From contig CM066923.1 of the NCBI GenBank assembly GCA_033964015.1, positions 4,326,978 through 4,390,977 of the forward strand: 64,000 nt of DNA. The letters are read 5' to 3'. The notes under the pieces were generated by a model that saw only the letters and a list, made by a program, of their open reading frames with translations, did no database searches and had not been told where the DNA came from. A program made the position numbers and the translations under genes. This DNA is from Scolanthus callimorphus. Taxonomy: Eukaryota; Cnidaria; Anthozoa; Actiniaria; Edwardsiidae. Below, in pieces: positions 28,780 to 39,720 of the stretch (position 1 is its first letter; every line of letters starts with the position of its first letter).

Positions 28780-31105
28780 CGGCGTTTGAGCCGTCACGAC
28801 TGCGATTTTGTTTACCTGTTCCAGCTTATATTATTAGAAAAATATATATTACAAAAGATATTGCGTGCATGATTGCGAAACAAACGTAATCCTTTTGAGA
28901 ACAAGCACCAGTTCTATTGAATGGTCTGACGAGTTTGAACCTGTGGCATCAATATCTAGCGATATTCGCTGCTGTTGTTTACTCGTGTTTATCAACATTG
29001 CCATTTTCATGCTAATTACCGATCAATCGATCTCTGGTTGGCACATTAATAACAATGGATGACGTCAGCGTGAACAGCGCTATATAACGCTAAGTCCCAT
29101 TATCTCATTATGCCAAACAAAAGCTCTAAGCGCCACGCATCAAACTGGTACACACGTGCCACGCTTACAAATTCTAAAACCGCGGTGTCAAATTCCATTG
29201 CTTTGTTGAAAAGATCTTCTGTTTGATTTTTGAGGCTTTGTGGAGTCAAATCAATTAGAATTACGAAAGACTGAAAACTGCATAACTTCGTTGACTTTGG
29301 ATAAGGGGGGTTAAGCAGGAGATAAGGGCCCTAATACTCTTGTATGGCACGTCACGAATTTAGACCTATCGAATTGTGCAAGTTGTGTAGCCAAGGCCAC
29401 GTATTCGAGTACGCACATGGTGTTGACGAGCTCATTGCTAGTCTGTAGCTCTCTAGAGCTCAAGAGGTTATTTTGTACTAGGCACGCGCTTTTGGGTTTC
29501 ATTAATTTTTTGAGGACGTTTTCTCTTTAGATTTTAATTCGGTAATATAATGAAGTAATCCTAGCAAAGCCCCCATAATTTATATAAAAATCAGCTTAAT
29601 TTTGTGCAAATACACGTTACTAAAACAAGAGAACAAGGTTTAATGTTTGCTATAAACGTTTCTTGACCTGTGTCTCGTAGCCGAGTAGCGGCCGAGATCT
29701 AAAATGTCCCAGCAAGTTGCAGACTTGACAGAACATGGTCATCAGCACAGAAATGGAAAAATATATATATTTGTTGGTTTCTTCGCGTGCAACTAAGCTG
29801 CATTTAGATCAAAGGGCTTACCCGTTAGTGTTCTTTGTGTTGATCGTAACTTGATTGAACTCCGGCCGTAGCATCGGAATTTGCAATTGGTCGTGTCCCA
29901 TAGTATAACTAAAACACGCTTCCCGCACTCTCCACTACTCCAGTAAATTCAGCACTTCGATAAAATAAATCAGCCTAAGTATAGCGCAGTAATTTCTGAA
30001 CTGCTTTGTGGAAACTAGTGTTTTGCTGCGCTGAATGTGTGATAATATATGCTGCTTACGTCATTACCACGGAACCGAAGAAAGAGAGATTCGTATGCGT
30101 CAAACTTCTGACGTCAACCGAATCTCGTAATATATCCTGACATTCAGCACCAAATTCACGCAACGCACAAAATAAAGACCAAGAAAACAGTTTTCAAATA
30201 CATCACGACCAGGACGTTTAAGGACGCTTCTGAAACTTTTTTGAAGCGAGAAATGAAATCAAAAGTGGTTCTATGTTGTTTCTATCTAGGCGCATGTCTT
30301 GAGGGAATATCAACGGAAACTGTCGTGGATCAAAGTTATGAGTTATAAATCTTTCGAAAGGTCTGTCAAATATAAGAGAGACAAACTAAAGTGAAAAGCT
30401 AATGTCAGTTAAATAAAGCTATTAAAGAAGAAAAGATAGTTAGAAACAATAGGAAGGAACATGTGTGGTGTCTGTTTCTATGAAACACCGGAGCTTTGAC
30501 TCCTTAAAACGGATAGTTTATCTGAGGAAAGAGGAAATGGAAATTTCACGAAATGTGCGAGAGGTTTGACATTCAGGACAAAAACGTGACGGACTTTATA
30601 AATAGTGCGATAACATCGCTGTACTGTGCAAATATATATTGCAAAATCGTGATATCTTAATGGTATATATATTATTATAAACTACGCATTCAAAGTGACG
30701 CTATCTTTGTCAAATGACATGAGTTTTTCAAGTCCAAGTAACGATTGTTAAAGCCAATTTTAGAAAACAGGATGGACTGATAGACTAGATTCTAGCTTTA
30801 AAATATCTCGCTCTTATTCCTGCCAAGACTTTTTAAAAAGTTCGTTAAGTTCAGGCGGAAATTAGTTCATGAATAAATCGTAAACAGTAATACGACTAAA
30901 ATTTTATACGTCAGTCACCTTATTAACTGGCTTTCCTCGCGGAGCATTGCCAGGTTGCTCGTACATCTTTTTCCCTTTTTAAGCCTTCAGTCAAAATTTG
31001 CAACTATTTAGCGAGTGAATAACATCGTCTTGGTCTTCCTACCAGTACTAACTCCTGGTTATAACAATTCTAAGAAAAAATATTGATCGAACGAGATAAA
31101 TATCA
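28780..31105. other. Gene-poor stretch with one small signal-peptide-like ORF
   Basis: A 32-codon ORF, MKSKVVLCCFYLGACLEG..., starts at 30253 with a hydrophobic N-terminus. CRE sequences TGACGTCA occur at about 29060 and a CRE-like site near 30111. Nothing else is recognised. Confidence 0.3.
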
Positions 31106-31111
31106 AAACTG

Positions 31112-31395
31112 CTCATTTTTCTCTCCCACTCTTTTTGCGCTGCCTAAGCCCGTCTATTTTTTTCACTTATCTACTCTTCTTGCATCGTAAGATTATTTTT
31201 TTGCGGTTATCTTATTTTCAATTTGATTTTTATTGTCCTTGGTCTTACAGTTCCCTTTGTTTTACCGCGACCTGAAAAAACTGAAATCCTGTTAATTTTT
31301 CTCTCTCCCACTATTTTCATAAACCCGTCTAATTTTTCACTTATCTTCTCTTGTGCGATCTTTCTTTTTAGGGACATTTTATTTGATTTTTTGAC
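31112..31395. repeat. Imperfect tandem duplication
   Basis: The block CTCATTTTTCTCTCCCACT...CCGTCTATTTTTTTCACTTAT... recurs about 185 bp later as TTAATTTTTCTCTCTCCCAC...CCGTCTAATTTTTCACTTAT. Confidence 0.5.
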
Positions 31396-31410
31396 CCGTG
31401 AAAGATAAAA

Positions 31411-32650
31411 CTAATAAATATAAAAACCGAAGGCAGTGATGCTGATTTTCCATAACTCTTCATATACAATACCACGAACGCCTGAACGTCTTTCTGAAAA
31501 ACTCAAAAGAAAAAGCCAGGCATTGTCGTCACTTCTGACATAAAAAAAAAATCTGATTGGATTATCACTGAATAACGTCATTACTTCATCGCAGTTTGAT
31601 TGGTGGATACATATATAACATCGCGATTGCGATTCTGTGAAGTTGCATTCTCTGCGGGCTTTCAAAAAATAGACAGCTGGCTTATCTAGGACACTTTGAT
31701 GTAAATCTGATCTATATCCCCTCGATGCCTTGTCTGAACTGCTCCAGAATATTCTGTGTGGAAAGTTAAACGTAAAACTGAATACGCCGAGGACGTACAA
31801 CAACCACCCCCTCCTAAAATCATTAAAAATATTTTGCTGCTTGCAGGTGTTTCTGTTTTAAAATGTGAGTTCTAAAAAGTGCTGGGAACATTTTATCTGT
31901 TGTTTTTTGTCAGGAGGGGCACCTTGAGTTGTATTTTCCCAGGAGAATCACAGCTCCGATGATTTTTCCCAGTCAGCAAAGGGGAAGGGGGACGCTAATC
32001 TTGTTTGACACTTTCTATTGAAATGTAGAAAAAAAAATGTGTTTGTAAACCGATCAACATTTTTTAAGCAGAGGGAAACGCAGAAACTAACAGCATAGTT
32101 TATCCTGAAACGTTGTCCCGCAGAACTTTTTTTCTTATTTTTTCCCCTTGTCCAAAATGCTCCAAGCCAGCTACAGAAGGTAGAGGACTAGTTTCCTAAA
32201 GAACCTGAGTCGTCGGCGTGTGGCTCAAACTTTTTTTTTTGACGTAAACATGAAATTATAACAATCAGGGGTTGAGATTATGTTAAACGCCTTGTTACGA
32301 AAAGTTTTCTACTGACGTTTTGAGCTTATAGCCCTTCGTCAGAGCAAAGTCAAAAGGAGGATGCTGATGAACATATTTTGGTTAACAGATCCGGTTTTTT
32401 TTTTCACCGTGAATAGCCAAAAATTAATTTGATTTATTGCTCTTAAACGTTTCTGCACTCGTAGAGAGTGCCATTAAATGTTTCAATCAGGGTCTATCCG
32501 TCACCAGAAATTACAGATCAGTCGCTTTATCTCGTGAAAAGTGTCATTTGTTTAAGCCGATCCAACACTCTATCGTCATTCTAACTCAAACTTGCGTCAT
32601 TTGCAGGCTCGTGGTGTAGTTTTTCCACACTACTGTATAAACAAACAACG
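31411..32650. other. No gene supported
   Basis: A 130-codon minus-strand open frame (31411-31803) has no recognisable domain, no splice support and unremarkable composition; I treat it as chance. The rest is repeat-poor AT-rich DNA. Confidence 0.3.
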
Positions 32651-32655
32651 ATAGG

Positions 32656-32917
32656 GCGGATTTTAGATGAATGTCGAAAACTAAACGCAAATACAAAACC
32701 ACTAGCCAATCAGGAGTGGAAGCCATTCAACAACAAACCAATCAGGAGGCGAAGTAAGTCAGACTTGCGTTTAGTCATGAGGTGAGCATTGGCGCGTTTT
32801 GATTTAGCTAGTTCGCAATTTGATTGGCTGAAAAACGAAAGACTTTGCTCTCGACCAATAGAAACGCTGACTTAACGCAAGTCTGACTCGGCTTTCGATG
32901 GTGATCTTAAATCCGCA
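32656..32917. repeat. Palindromic MITE
   Basis: GCGGATTTTAGATGAATGTCG on the left is matched by GATCTTAAATCCGCATG on the right. Inner arms AGTCAGACTTGCGTT and AACGCAAGTCTGACT also pair. Fragments of the same family lie at 15666 and 27750. Confidence 0.6.
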
Positions 32918-33260
32918 TGATCTGAGAAAGAATTTTAGTGCGTATTTGCATTGTGTCGGTTCTAAAGTCGAAGCGTCGTCAATGAATTGACTGATTGTCT
33001 GCTGCAGTCCCTTCTCTGCGCACGTTCTTAAATCGAGGGAAATTTCTATATTGTGCGCGCTATTTTGTTTACATTTTCTACTTACTCTCGCGTAGTATAG
33101 AAATTTCCTGCCATTTACAGACGTTCGCCGAAGAAGGGGATGCATGTCTATCAATGAAGCCTACCGTCAATTATTGTTGTTGTTTACAAGTGTATCTTCC
33201 TTTGCGGATACTCGCTTTCTAACTTTCTAATTTTATTACGGGGGGGGGGGGCTGTTTGTA

Positions 33261-33312
33261 TTTCTTTCTTTCTTTCTTTCCTTCTTTCTTTATTTCGTTC
33301 GTTCTTTCTTTG
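33261..33312. repeat. (TTTC)n microsatellite
   Basis: Interrupted TTTC/TTCT repeats follow a G-run at 33241-33250. Confidence 0.75.
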
Positions 33313-33344
33313 AGTTAAGTTTTATGTTCTCCTCACATCACTTA

Positions 33345-33548
33345 GACCCTGTCCACACTACACCGTTTTCAAACGAAAACGGATACTTTTTGCTCCGTTT
33401 TTAAAAAGATTTGCGTCCACACTTATCGTTTTCGTATTGTTTTCGATGTCTTCGGTGATCGTTTTTCGGCGTTGTAGTGTGGACGATAGCTGTATCCGGA
33501 GCAAAAAGTATCCGTTTCGTTTGAAAACGGTGTAGTGTGGACAGGGTC
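33345..33548. mobile_element. PIF/Harbinger-like palindromic MITE (204 bp)
   Basis: TTA|GACCCTGTCCACACTACACC at the left and GGTGTAGTGTGGACAGGGTC|TTA at the right: long terminal inverted repeats (about 60 bp, including GTTTTCAAACGAAAACGG) and a TTA duplication. Confidence 0.8.
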
Positions 33549-33720
33549 TTAGTGCCCTCATGCCTGGCGCGCACATTTCAGCTACTACTTTGTGGCAATG
33601 TGATTGTGGAAGTTCAAACTAACTTTCTCTAGTTTCTTTCCTTGTCATGGATATATTTCTCTTTTTTAACTCGTCATTTCAGCTGATTGTTCATTAAAAC
33701 GTACCATTGCGTTGTGCAAC

Positions 33721-33868
33721 GGCCCGGGGGGGGGGGGGGACTCCAATATTTTTGGGGCGGGGGTGCTCGTCGTACCTTTTAGGGTTTTAAATCAGTCCTC
33801 TGGTACCTTTTAGGGGGTAGAAGTCGAAAACGTGCAATTTTTTACAGATAGGTACCTCTTAGTGGTCC

Positions 33869-33912
<44 letters not shown>

Positions 33913-33913
33913 G
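33721..33913. mobile_element. MITE with CCCGGGGG ends and 6-bp duplication
   Basis: Flanked by TGCAAC on both sides (33715-33720, 33914-33919). Ends GGCCCGGGGGGG and a roughly 40-base C-run followed by GGG. The interior repeats GTACCTTTTAGGG. Related copy at 49845-50164. Confidence 0.7.
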
Positions 33914-33919
33914 TGCAAC

Positions 33920-36900
33920 TCGCACGCCCGCCCACTCCTCGCTCTAGTTTCGTAACTCGACTGATTGTCGGGTTTCATATCGTGGGTGCCTGGGGCGAAT
34001 TGTACGTGCCACATAACAAAAAAATAGCATGTTGAACTGTACAAAATGACGAGGTTTGGTGTTATCGGAACAATACTGATTGTGATAGACATAGTCATTC
34101 AAAAACTCCAAAAAGAAGATTTGTGAGGTCTGTCGGACGCCACATACGATCCTATTAAATTTTGGAATTTTTGGCTGTATCTATCGTCCAGTATTCACAG
34201 TCACTCAAGTAGCCCAAACATCGTTATTTTGTACAGGTGAACCCACAGGTCAACATGCTCTTTCTTTATACTCGTTATATGGGTCGTATGGTGATATTTA
34301 TCATATCAAGCGATTCGCCCCAAGCACTCTCGATATGAAACCCCGCAAAGGGTGATAATAAACAAAGTTTCTATTCGGGGCCATAGCTAGACAGTGAAAC
34401 TCTTATTTCGGCAGAGAACACCTGGTCGGCAATCAAATTCGGCAAAAGTTTTTCATTAGAAGTCTAGGGGGTGAACAATGTTGGTCCCATAACATGACGT
34501 CATCAATGACGTCACCATAATTTAACACGATAATTTCAGTAAAGTAAGGGGAGAGTCTGGCAGGCTATAGCCTGTTTGCAGGCGCTGGAGCGTGGTTTTT
34601 ATGGCGAGAAACCCCGGGAGTGATCGCGGCAGCCATCTTGGATTTTGGAGCGCGCGCGTCTGGAGGAACGAGAAAAATGGGGCTTATCTCCGGTGTGTAA
34701 TAACTTGTGAGTGCGCACGAACTGCGTCACAGAGCTTCCTTTGTTTGGTAGAACGAATCAGGATGAAATAAGAACTGAACACAAAGGTGTCCTCTGGGAA
34801 TGGTTATTACACCGGAGTTAACCCAAAAAAGGAGGGGATGGGGTGGGGAGAGGCGAGGCGAGGAGGGAAAAAGGTATTTCTCTCCTCTCCCCTCCGTCCA
34901 GCTTTTAATTTTGCGCTCGTACCTAAGATTGCTCGCTCAAGCGCATTTAACTGGCGTGTAACACTTACCAAGATGTCACTGATGCATTGGAGCTGACTTA
35001 TCGCGTTGCACTTTCGGCATTCTAGAATGTAACGCCGGGGAAATAGTAAATTCTAGCCGCCATTTCTAACAAATAACAAATCTTTTCTAAATATCGACTC
35101 GCAAGAATCACTTAAATGTCGCAATAATTTTGGCAAAGCAAATGTTTATTTTGGATATTGAAAATGAAAACATCGAATGAAGAAAGTCAGGTCTGAACAA
35201 TTTGCACTTCTAAGGAAATGCTTTACGCGTTTGAATGGAACCAGCGGGATGTTGCTCAGTTTGCTCGGCATCGTGTAACACTATTATAAAGAACTTCAGC
35301 ATTTGATCATGGAGCACGCCTATTTTACAATTATCTTTTTTTCATACGTAATGCCACTTATGCTTTGCTCTTGCTGATAGGAGAGCGACTTACTGGCGTA
35401 AATTACACTTGCAAGCTCTTACATCATTAGACAGCGACTAACCTACCGGTATACAGTTGAAAGAAAGCAGCCTAAAGAGGCCATCTTGTTTAGGGTCTGA
35501 TTTAGGAATGTTCGGTTCAATATCAGAGTGCAATATATTCCTAGTTCATCTGTTCAACGGGGCTCAAAGGCGCTTTCAAACGCACGGTCCACATGGGTCC
35601 ATCCCACTCACCTACTCATTAGCGGACTCTGAATGATTCTTCCATTTAGATAAGGCATAACATCGCCACATGCCAGCTAATAAATAAAGACCCGAGCACT
35701 GTAGTCGCTAATAAGCCTGCACGAGGCAAGCTAGTCCTGCTTGACAAACCTTCCCGACTTGGATCGGCCAGACAAAAGACGTCAATGCTAATCGCATTCT
35801 CGCAAGCGTCGACGTCAGAAAGGAAATATAGTGACATATCTAATGATATCTACGTAAACTTGTCACAATTTCCGCGTGTTTCAACTTAGCCAGCGGCTAT
35901 TTTAAGGCGATAATAACACAAGCACTTGAAAATAAGAAGTTATAAAGCGATGCGAATGGAAACTAGCTTTCGAAAATTCTCTACGTCTCTAAATCAGTCT
36001 AGCACGTGTTTTTGATCCTCACGGGGGAGGCTCTGGTGACAGCCATGTTTTGATACAGAGCCGTTGAGAGAAACAACTTTCTGCGCATGTCCAAAATCAG
36101 CGAGCAGACGAGCCGGGAGCTCTGGGTACGAGAATGATCTCAGCTACACTCAAGAACAAAAATAGCTGAGACCCTTTCTTACTGTACACGAAAATAGAGA
36201 ATTCGTTAAAACTCACTTTCAACATGCTCAGCCCCTCCCCCGTCTTCATCGAAACGCGATGCTGCGCGTTTTACCACCTCACAAACAACTTGTCTTGCAA
36301 CAAATCGGAATGTTGCAGGTTGAATCAAAGCGCTGCAATGGCGAACTCGTGGATGGTGAGGCATCAGCTTTTTAACAATTAGACTATATGAGTTCGAGTT
36401 TTCTATGAGTCAATAGATAGTTAACGAGGCGCATAGCGCCGAGTTGACTATTTGACTCGTAGAAAGCGAGAACGAGTAGAGTAATTGTTTTAATAGAAAC
36501 CCACTAGCATACTACCTTCGAGTTGTTGCTTAAACGTATTTACTTTCATGGTTTTAGAAAGTTTTGCGTTTTCGCAGAGCCAATCAGATTGCAGGATTCG
36601 TGCCGGGTTTCTACTAAAAAATATATTGTACTATTTTTGCAGTCAACGCACAAAGATAAAACTGATTATCAGTGATGTACACATTATCTTGAATTAAATA
36701 CTTATACAGGGGCGGCGAAGCACTCTAAAAAGTGGGGGTGCCGATGAGGCAAAAAATGAAACAATATTTTTCTTCCATCTCACATTCCATGGTGGAATGA
36801 CGTCCATTTTTTGTTCGTGCGTGAACACTTTGGGAACAATGTGAAAAAGCGCCCGTAGTTTCACGTAGTTAGGTTTGAACGAACTAGTTCTCTTACAAAT

Positions 36901-37150
36901 AACAGAAACAAAACCGAAACAAAAAGGACACGTGAATCTTTAGCGCCCCCCACATCACCACAAGCTGTGACGTAATCCGTACAGACTGTCAGATCGCTCT
37001 TCAGCTCGTTTTGCAACAATGTTGCGCGACGAGCGATTTTGTTGCCCGTTTTACCTCGCCTTTAATTAAGCGCTATAGAAATTCTATTATTATATTATTA
37101 TTTAGGTAGCTTAGTATGCAGTCGAATCCCGAGTTTCACAAGAAATGAGC
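33920..37150. other. Gene-poor stretch with palindromes
   Basis: Two CRE palindromes (TGACGTCA) lie at 34495-34502 and 34507-34514 inside a dispersed motif (a degenerate copy is near 46577). A GC-rich patch at 34580-34690 contains GCAGCCATCTTGG (YY1-like). A hairpin, GAGTTTTCTATGAGTCAATAG with its complement, is at 36389-36480, and a single right end GGGAGCTCTGGGTACGAGAATG at 36116-36137. A LINE-like tail (AAGCGCTATAGAAATTC then TATTATT) is near 37070-37110. Confidence 0.35.
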
Positions 37151-37169
37151 AAAATAATCGTCTAAGTTT

Positions 37170-37410
37170 GTTACACAATCTTTCAGCTGCTAAATAAGTA
37201 CAGATTTGGAGTATTTTCATGTGTTATCGAGCGGGTGGAGTGGTGGAATTGGAATGCCTATTGGCATTGTGATTTCTTATCAGGCTGAACAGTTTCAAAC
37301 TTAGAAATTTTACAAGAAAAAAAGCGAAAGCAATCTTACGAAAGAATGGCTATATGATGCAAACTTAATGAGTTCCTTTTTCTTTCTATTAAACTAAATT
37401 GAAACATAAT
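37170..37410. repeat. Unclassified repeat, copy 2
   Basis: Ordered similarity to 26480-26760 in the same orientation, including TGATTTCTTATCAGGCTGAAC and TTCAAACTTAG. Confidence 0.5.
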
Positions 37411-37557
37411 ATAGGCTTAGAGCTTATCCCGGCACTCGTTTCAAATGGAATGACCAAATAATCGACAAATTCACCAAAAATCTACTCCTGTCCGTCTATT
37501 TGTGAACGATTACCAGTAATCAAAATACTCGGTTAAAGAGTAGAATGCTGAACTTAC

Positions 37558-37685
37558 GATTTTCGCTGACATCCTTCTCGTATAACTCTTGTAACTGCTT
37601 GCATGAAAAGGGGGTTGCGAGGAGAGGAACTTGAATTTGTCCCTTTACTTCGGGAGACCGGGGAATATTCGGGAAACTGAACCAT
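37558..37685 (-). CDS. Candidate first coding exon (uncertain)
   Basis: ATG at 37685 in good context (AAAATGG) opens MVQFPEYSPVSRSKGTNSSS...LFMQAVTRVIREG and reaches a strong donor (AAATC|GTAAGTT) after 128 nt. A second frame is also open over the region. No downstream exon was found, so it may be a non-coding or lineage-specific transcript. A CRE lies 66 bp upstream. Confidence 0.22.
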
Positions 37686-37750
37686 TTTGTACAAAAAATT
37701 CCCCAGAATATTACCAACGGAAAAGCAAATTCAACACCGTTGCGTAGTTC

Positions 37751-37758
37751 TGACGTCA
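37751..37758. promoter_or_regulatory. CRE palindrome between two candidate divergent exons
   Basis: TGACGTCA. Beside it, GTTGCTAAG...CTTAGCAAC (about 37766-37788) forms an inverted pair resembling RFX half-sites. Confidence 0.35.
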
Positions 37759-38024
37759 GCACTCGTTGCTAAGACACCCTTAGCAACACAAAACGCTATC
37801 TTTTACTTCTAGGCCCTTACTTTTGTGATTTTTGTTTGACAAGTATAATCTGAATAAATCTATGTCAAATTCCAGTCATTTTGGCGAGCGCGCGTGCAGC
37901 ACATTCCTCGGAAACGCAGGATTTTATATTTCGCCGAGTGTTGCAGAAAAACAGGATCTCCGCGACACCGAATTCTTCCTCCCATTTCTAGTTCTTAACT
38001 GGACAGATTGTAAATAATAAATCA

Positions 38025-38063
38025 ATGAAGCGAAAGGTTCAGCAGCTATTGAAATCATTTCAG
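38025..38063 (+). CDS. Candidate short first coding exon (uncertain)
   Basis: ATG at 38025 reads MKRKVQQLLKSFQ and meets CAG|GTAAGG. An upstream ORF (MSNSSHFGERACS...) precedes it. No partner exon was identified, and the donor abuts a repeat-like GGGGCCGACCATT segment, so this is weak. Confidence 0.15.
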
Positions 38064-38143
38064 GTAAGGGGCCGACCATTTGTCTTTTTTTGGTGGGATG
38101 ATTCTGAAAAAAAAATCCTACGTCCCCAGAAAAAAAAAATCAT

Positions 38144-39291
38144 GCAAAAGCAAAAGAGTAGAAAAACAAAATCCTGCATCCAGGTATTGTTTTAGTGTTA
38201 CGGCTACCGTGTAGCTTATCGTTGTGTGATTGAGGGCTGCAGAGACGAGCGAAAACATTCCAAAGGCATTTCTTAAAAAAGTAGAATGTTGGCACTTGTA
38301 GCTGTAGTTGCCTACACAAAAACCCATCCCTTTCTTGATTTTAATTAGTAAAGAGTTCTTGAGTTTCATATAATGTCTTGTTATATAGACACGAGTGTTT
38401 TACTGGGAAATACGCCACTCGTAGATCTCATACGAAGCTACATCCGGGACCTGAGTGACATATTTTCCATATCCTCACTAGTGAGGATATCGGTCAAAAC
38501 AAAAGTGCTTGGAAATCTATTTGGAATAATGTTTTCTGGTTTGTCTATATAATAAAAAAAATTACATGCTGGCTTAAAGATATATATGTTATTTACTGGC
38601 TGGGAGGTCTGTATATAGGGAAAAACTGTGACAGAGGGTTGGAAAATGTTTTCCAGGTAGACGTAAATAACATATATATCTTCAAGCAAGCGTGTAATTT
38701 TTCTTATTATACATTGAACTCACTATCTCGATTCTGATTGGCTAAAAGCGCGCGATTTACTTTGGGAATCACGCACTTTAAGGGTCTCCAAGAATCAGCA
38801 TGCTGATTCTTGAAGAATCAGCTAGCTGATTCTTGATCCTACGCCCGCAATGTTTCATGGGACTACAGCCCTTGAATGTTTCCCCTATTTAACAAGGTGC
38901 TTGTGTAAAAGAAATTGCTTGACAGAAAAAAAGTATTTTCACTGAATCAATGTATAATAAAACAATTATTGAATTCGGTTTTTGTGATTTCCAGAATAAA
39001 CAATATCTCGCCAAGTGGAATCAGGCTCGGCCTTACGGCCTCGCCTGATTCCACTTGTCTCGACATTGTTTATTCTGAAAATCACAAAAACCTCATCCAA
39101 TAATTGCTTATTATTATATAGACAAACCAGAAAACATTATCCCAAATAGATTTCCAAGCACTTTTGTTTTGACCGATATCCTCACTAGTGAGGATATGGA
39201 AAATATGTCACTCAGGTCCCGGTAGCCATAGCCATAACACTAAAACAATACCTGGATGCAGGATTTTGTTTTTCTACTCTTTTGCTTTGAC
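38144..39291. repeat. Large nested inverted repeat
   Basis: Inner arms of about 112 bp (38444-38555 and 39111-39222) pair nearly perfectly and include the palindrome ATATCCTCACTAGTGAGGATAT. An outer pair (38144-38210 versus 39220-39291, around CCTGGATGCAGGATTTTG) is also inverted. Inside lie two further hairpins: AGATATATATGTTATTTAC with its complement at 38578-38684, and TGGAATCAGGC/GCCTGATTCCA at 39017-39057. Confidence 0.7.
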
Positions 39292-39303
39292 TAAGTCACT
39301 GGC

Positions 39304-39314
39304 CAGGGACGTAG

Positions 39315-39355
<41 letters not shown>

Positions 39356-39480
39356 GGGGCCGGGGCCCTCCTTCTCTTGGGAGATTTTCCCATACATTTA
39401 CTGTATTTGCTGGAGGAAATTTGAACATTTTCGTCCCATGTTTTCACTATCCCCCACCCCAAATTCCTGGCTACACCCTA
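39304..39480. mobile_element. MITE, CAGGGGCGTAGCC family, with 32-base G-run
   Basis: Starts CAGGGACGTAGCCGGGG and ends CCTGGCTACACCCTAG. Contains the shared internal block and a poly-G run at about 39319-39350. Confidence 0.65.
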
Positions 39481-39600
39481 GCTGGCAACTGCAATTATAG
39501 CAGTTGGGGATCCTGTGTTAAACTTGCATCTTTTTATGGGACTTAGGATCCTCCTGTTTGTACCAATCATATTATGTCCCTCGTGTTCTGTTACTGTACA

Positions 39601-39720
39601 TCAAGGGACTTCTCTGTTTGTAATCAGGTGAATGTTCTCCTTTATGCTTTTTAAAAGTCCTTCTGCAGTTAATGGTGGTTCTTCAACTTTAGGGGCCTTG
39701 TATGACACATAAGGTTTCAA
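39601..39720 (-). CDS. MRPL41: MRPL41 exon 4
   Basis: Acceptor TTTCAG|TTG; encodes LKPYVSYKAPKVEEPPLTAE...LITNREVP-stop. Confidence 0.9.
   Translation of the reverse strand: MKPYVSYKAPKVEEPPLTAEGLLKSIKENIHLITNREVP

Noticed and set aside
29311..29502. Minus-strand frame (KPKSACLVQNNLLSSRELQT) as a PAN-like exon
   Set aside because: The expected cysteine spacing is absent in any single frame and there is no splice support.
31411..31803. 130-codon minus-strand open frame
   Set aside because: No recognisable domain, no good splice context and low-complexity segments; probably chance.
33859..34098. Poly-Gly minus-strand frame
   Set aside because: It is the translation of a 40-base C-run in a MITE.
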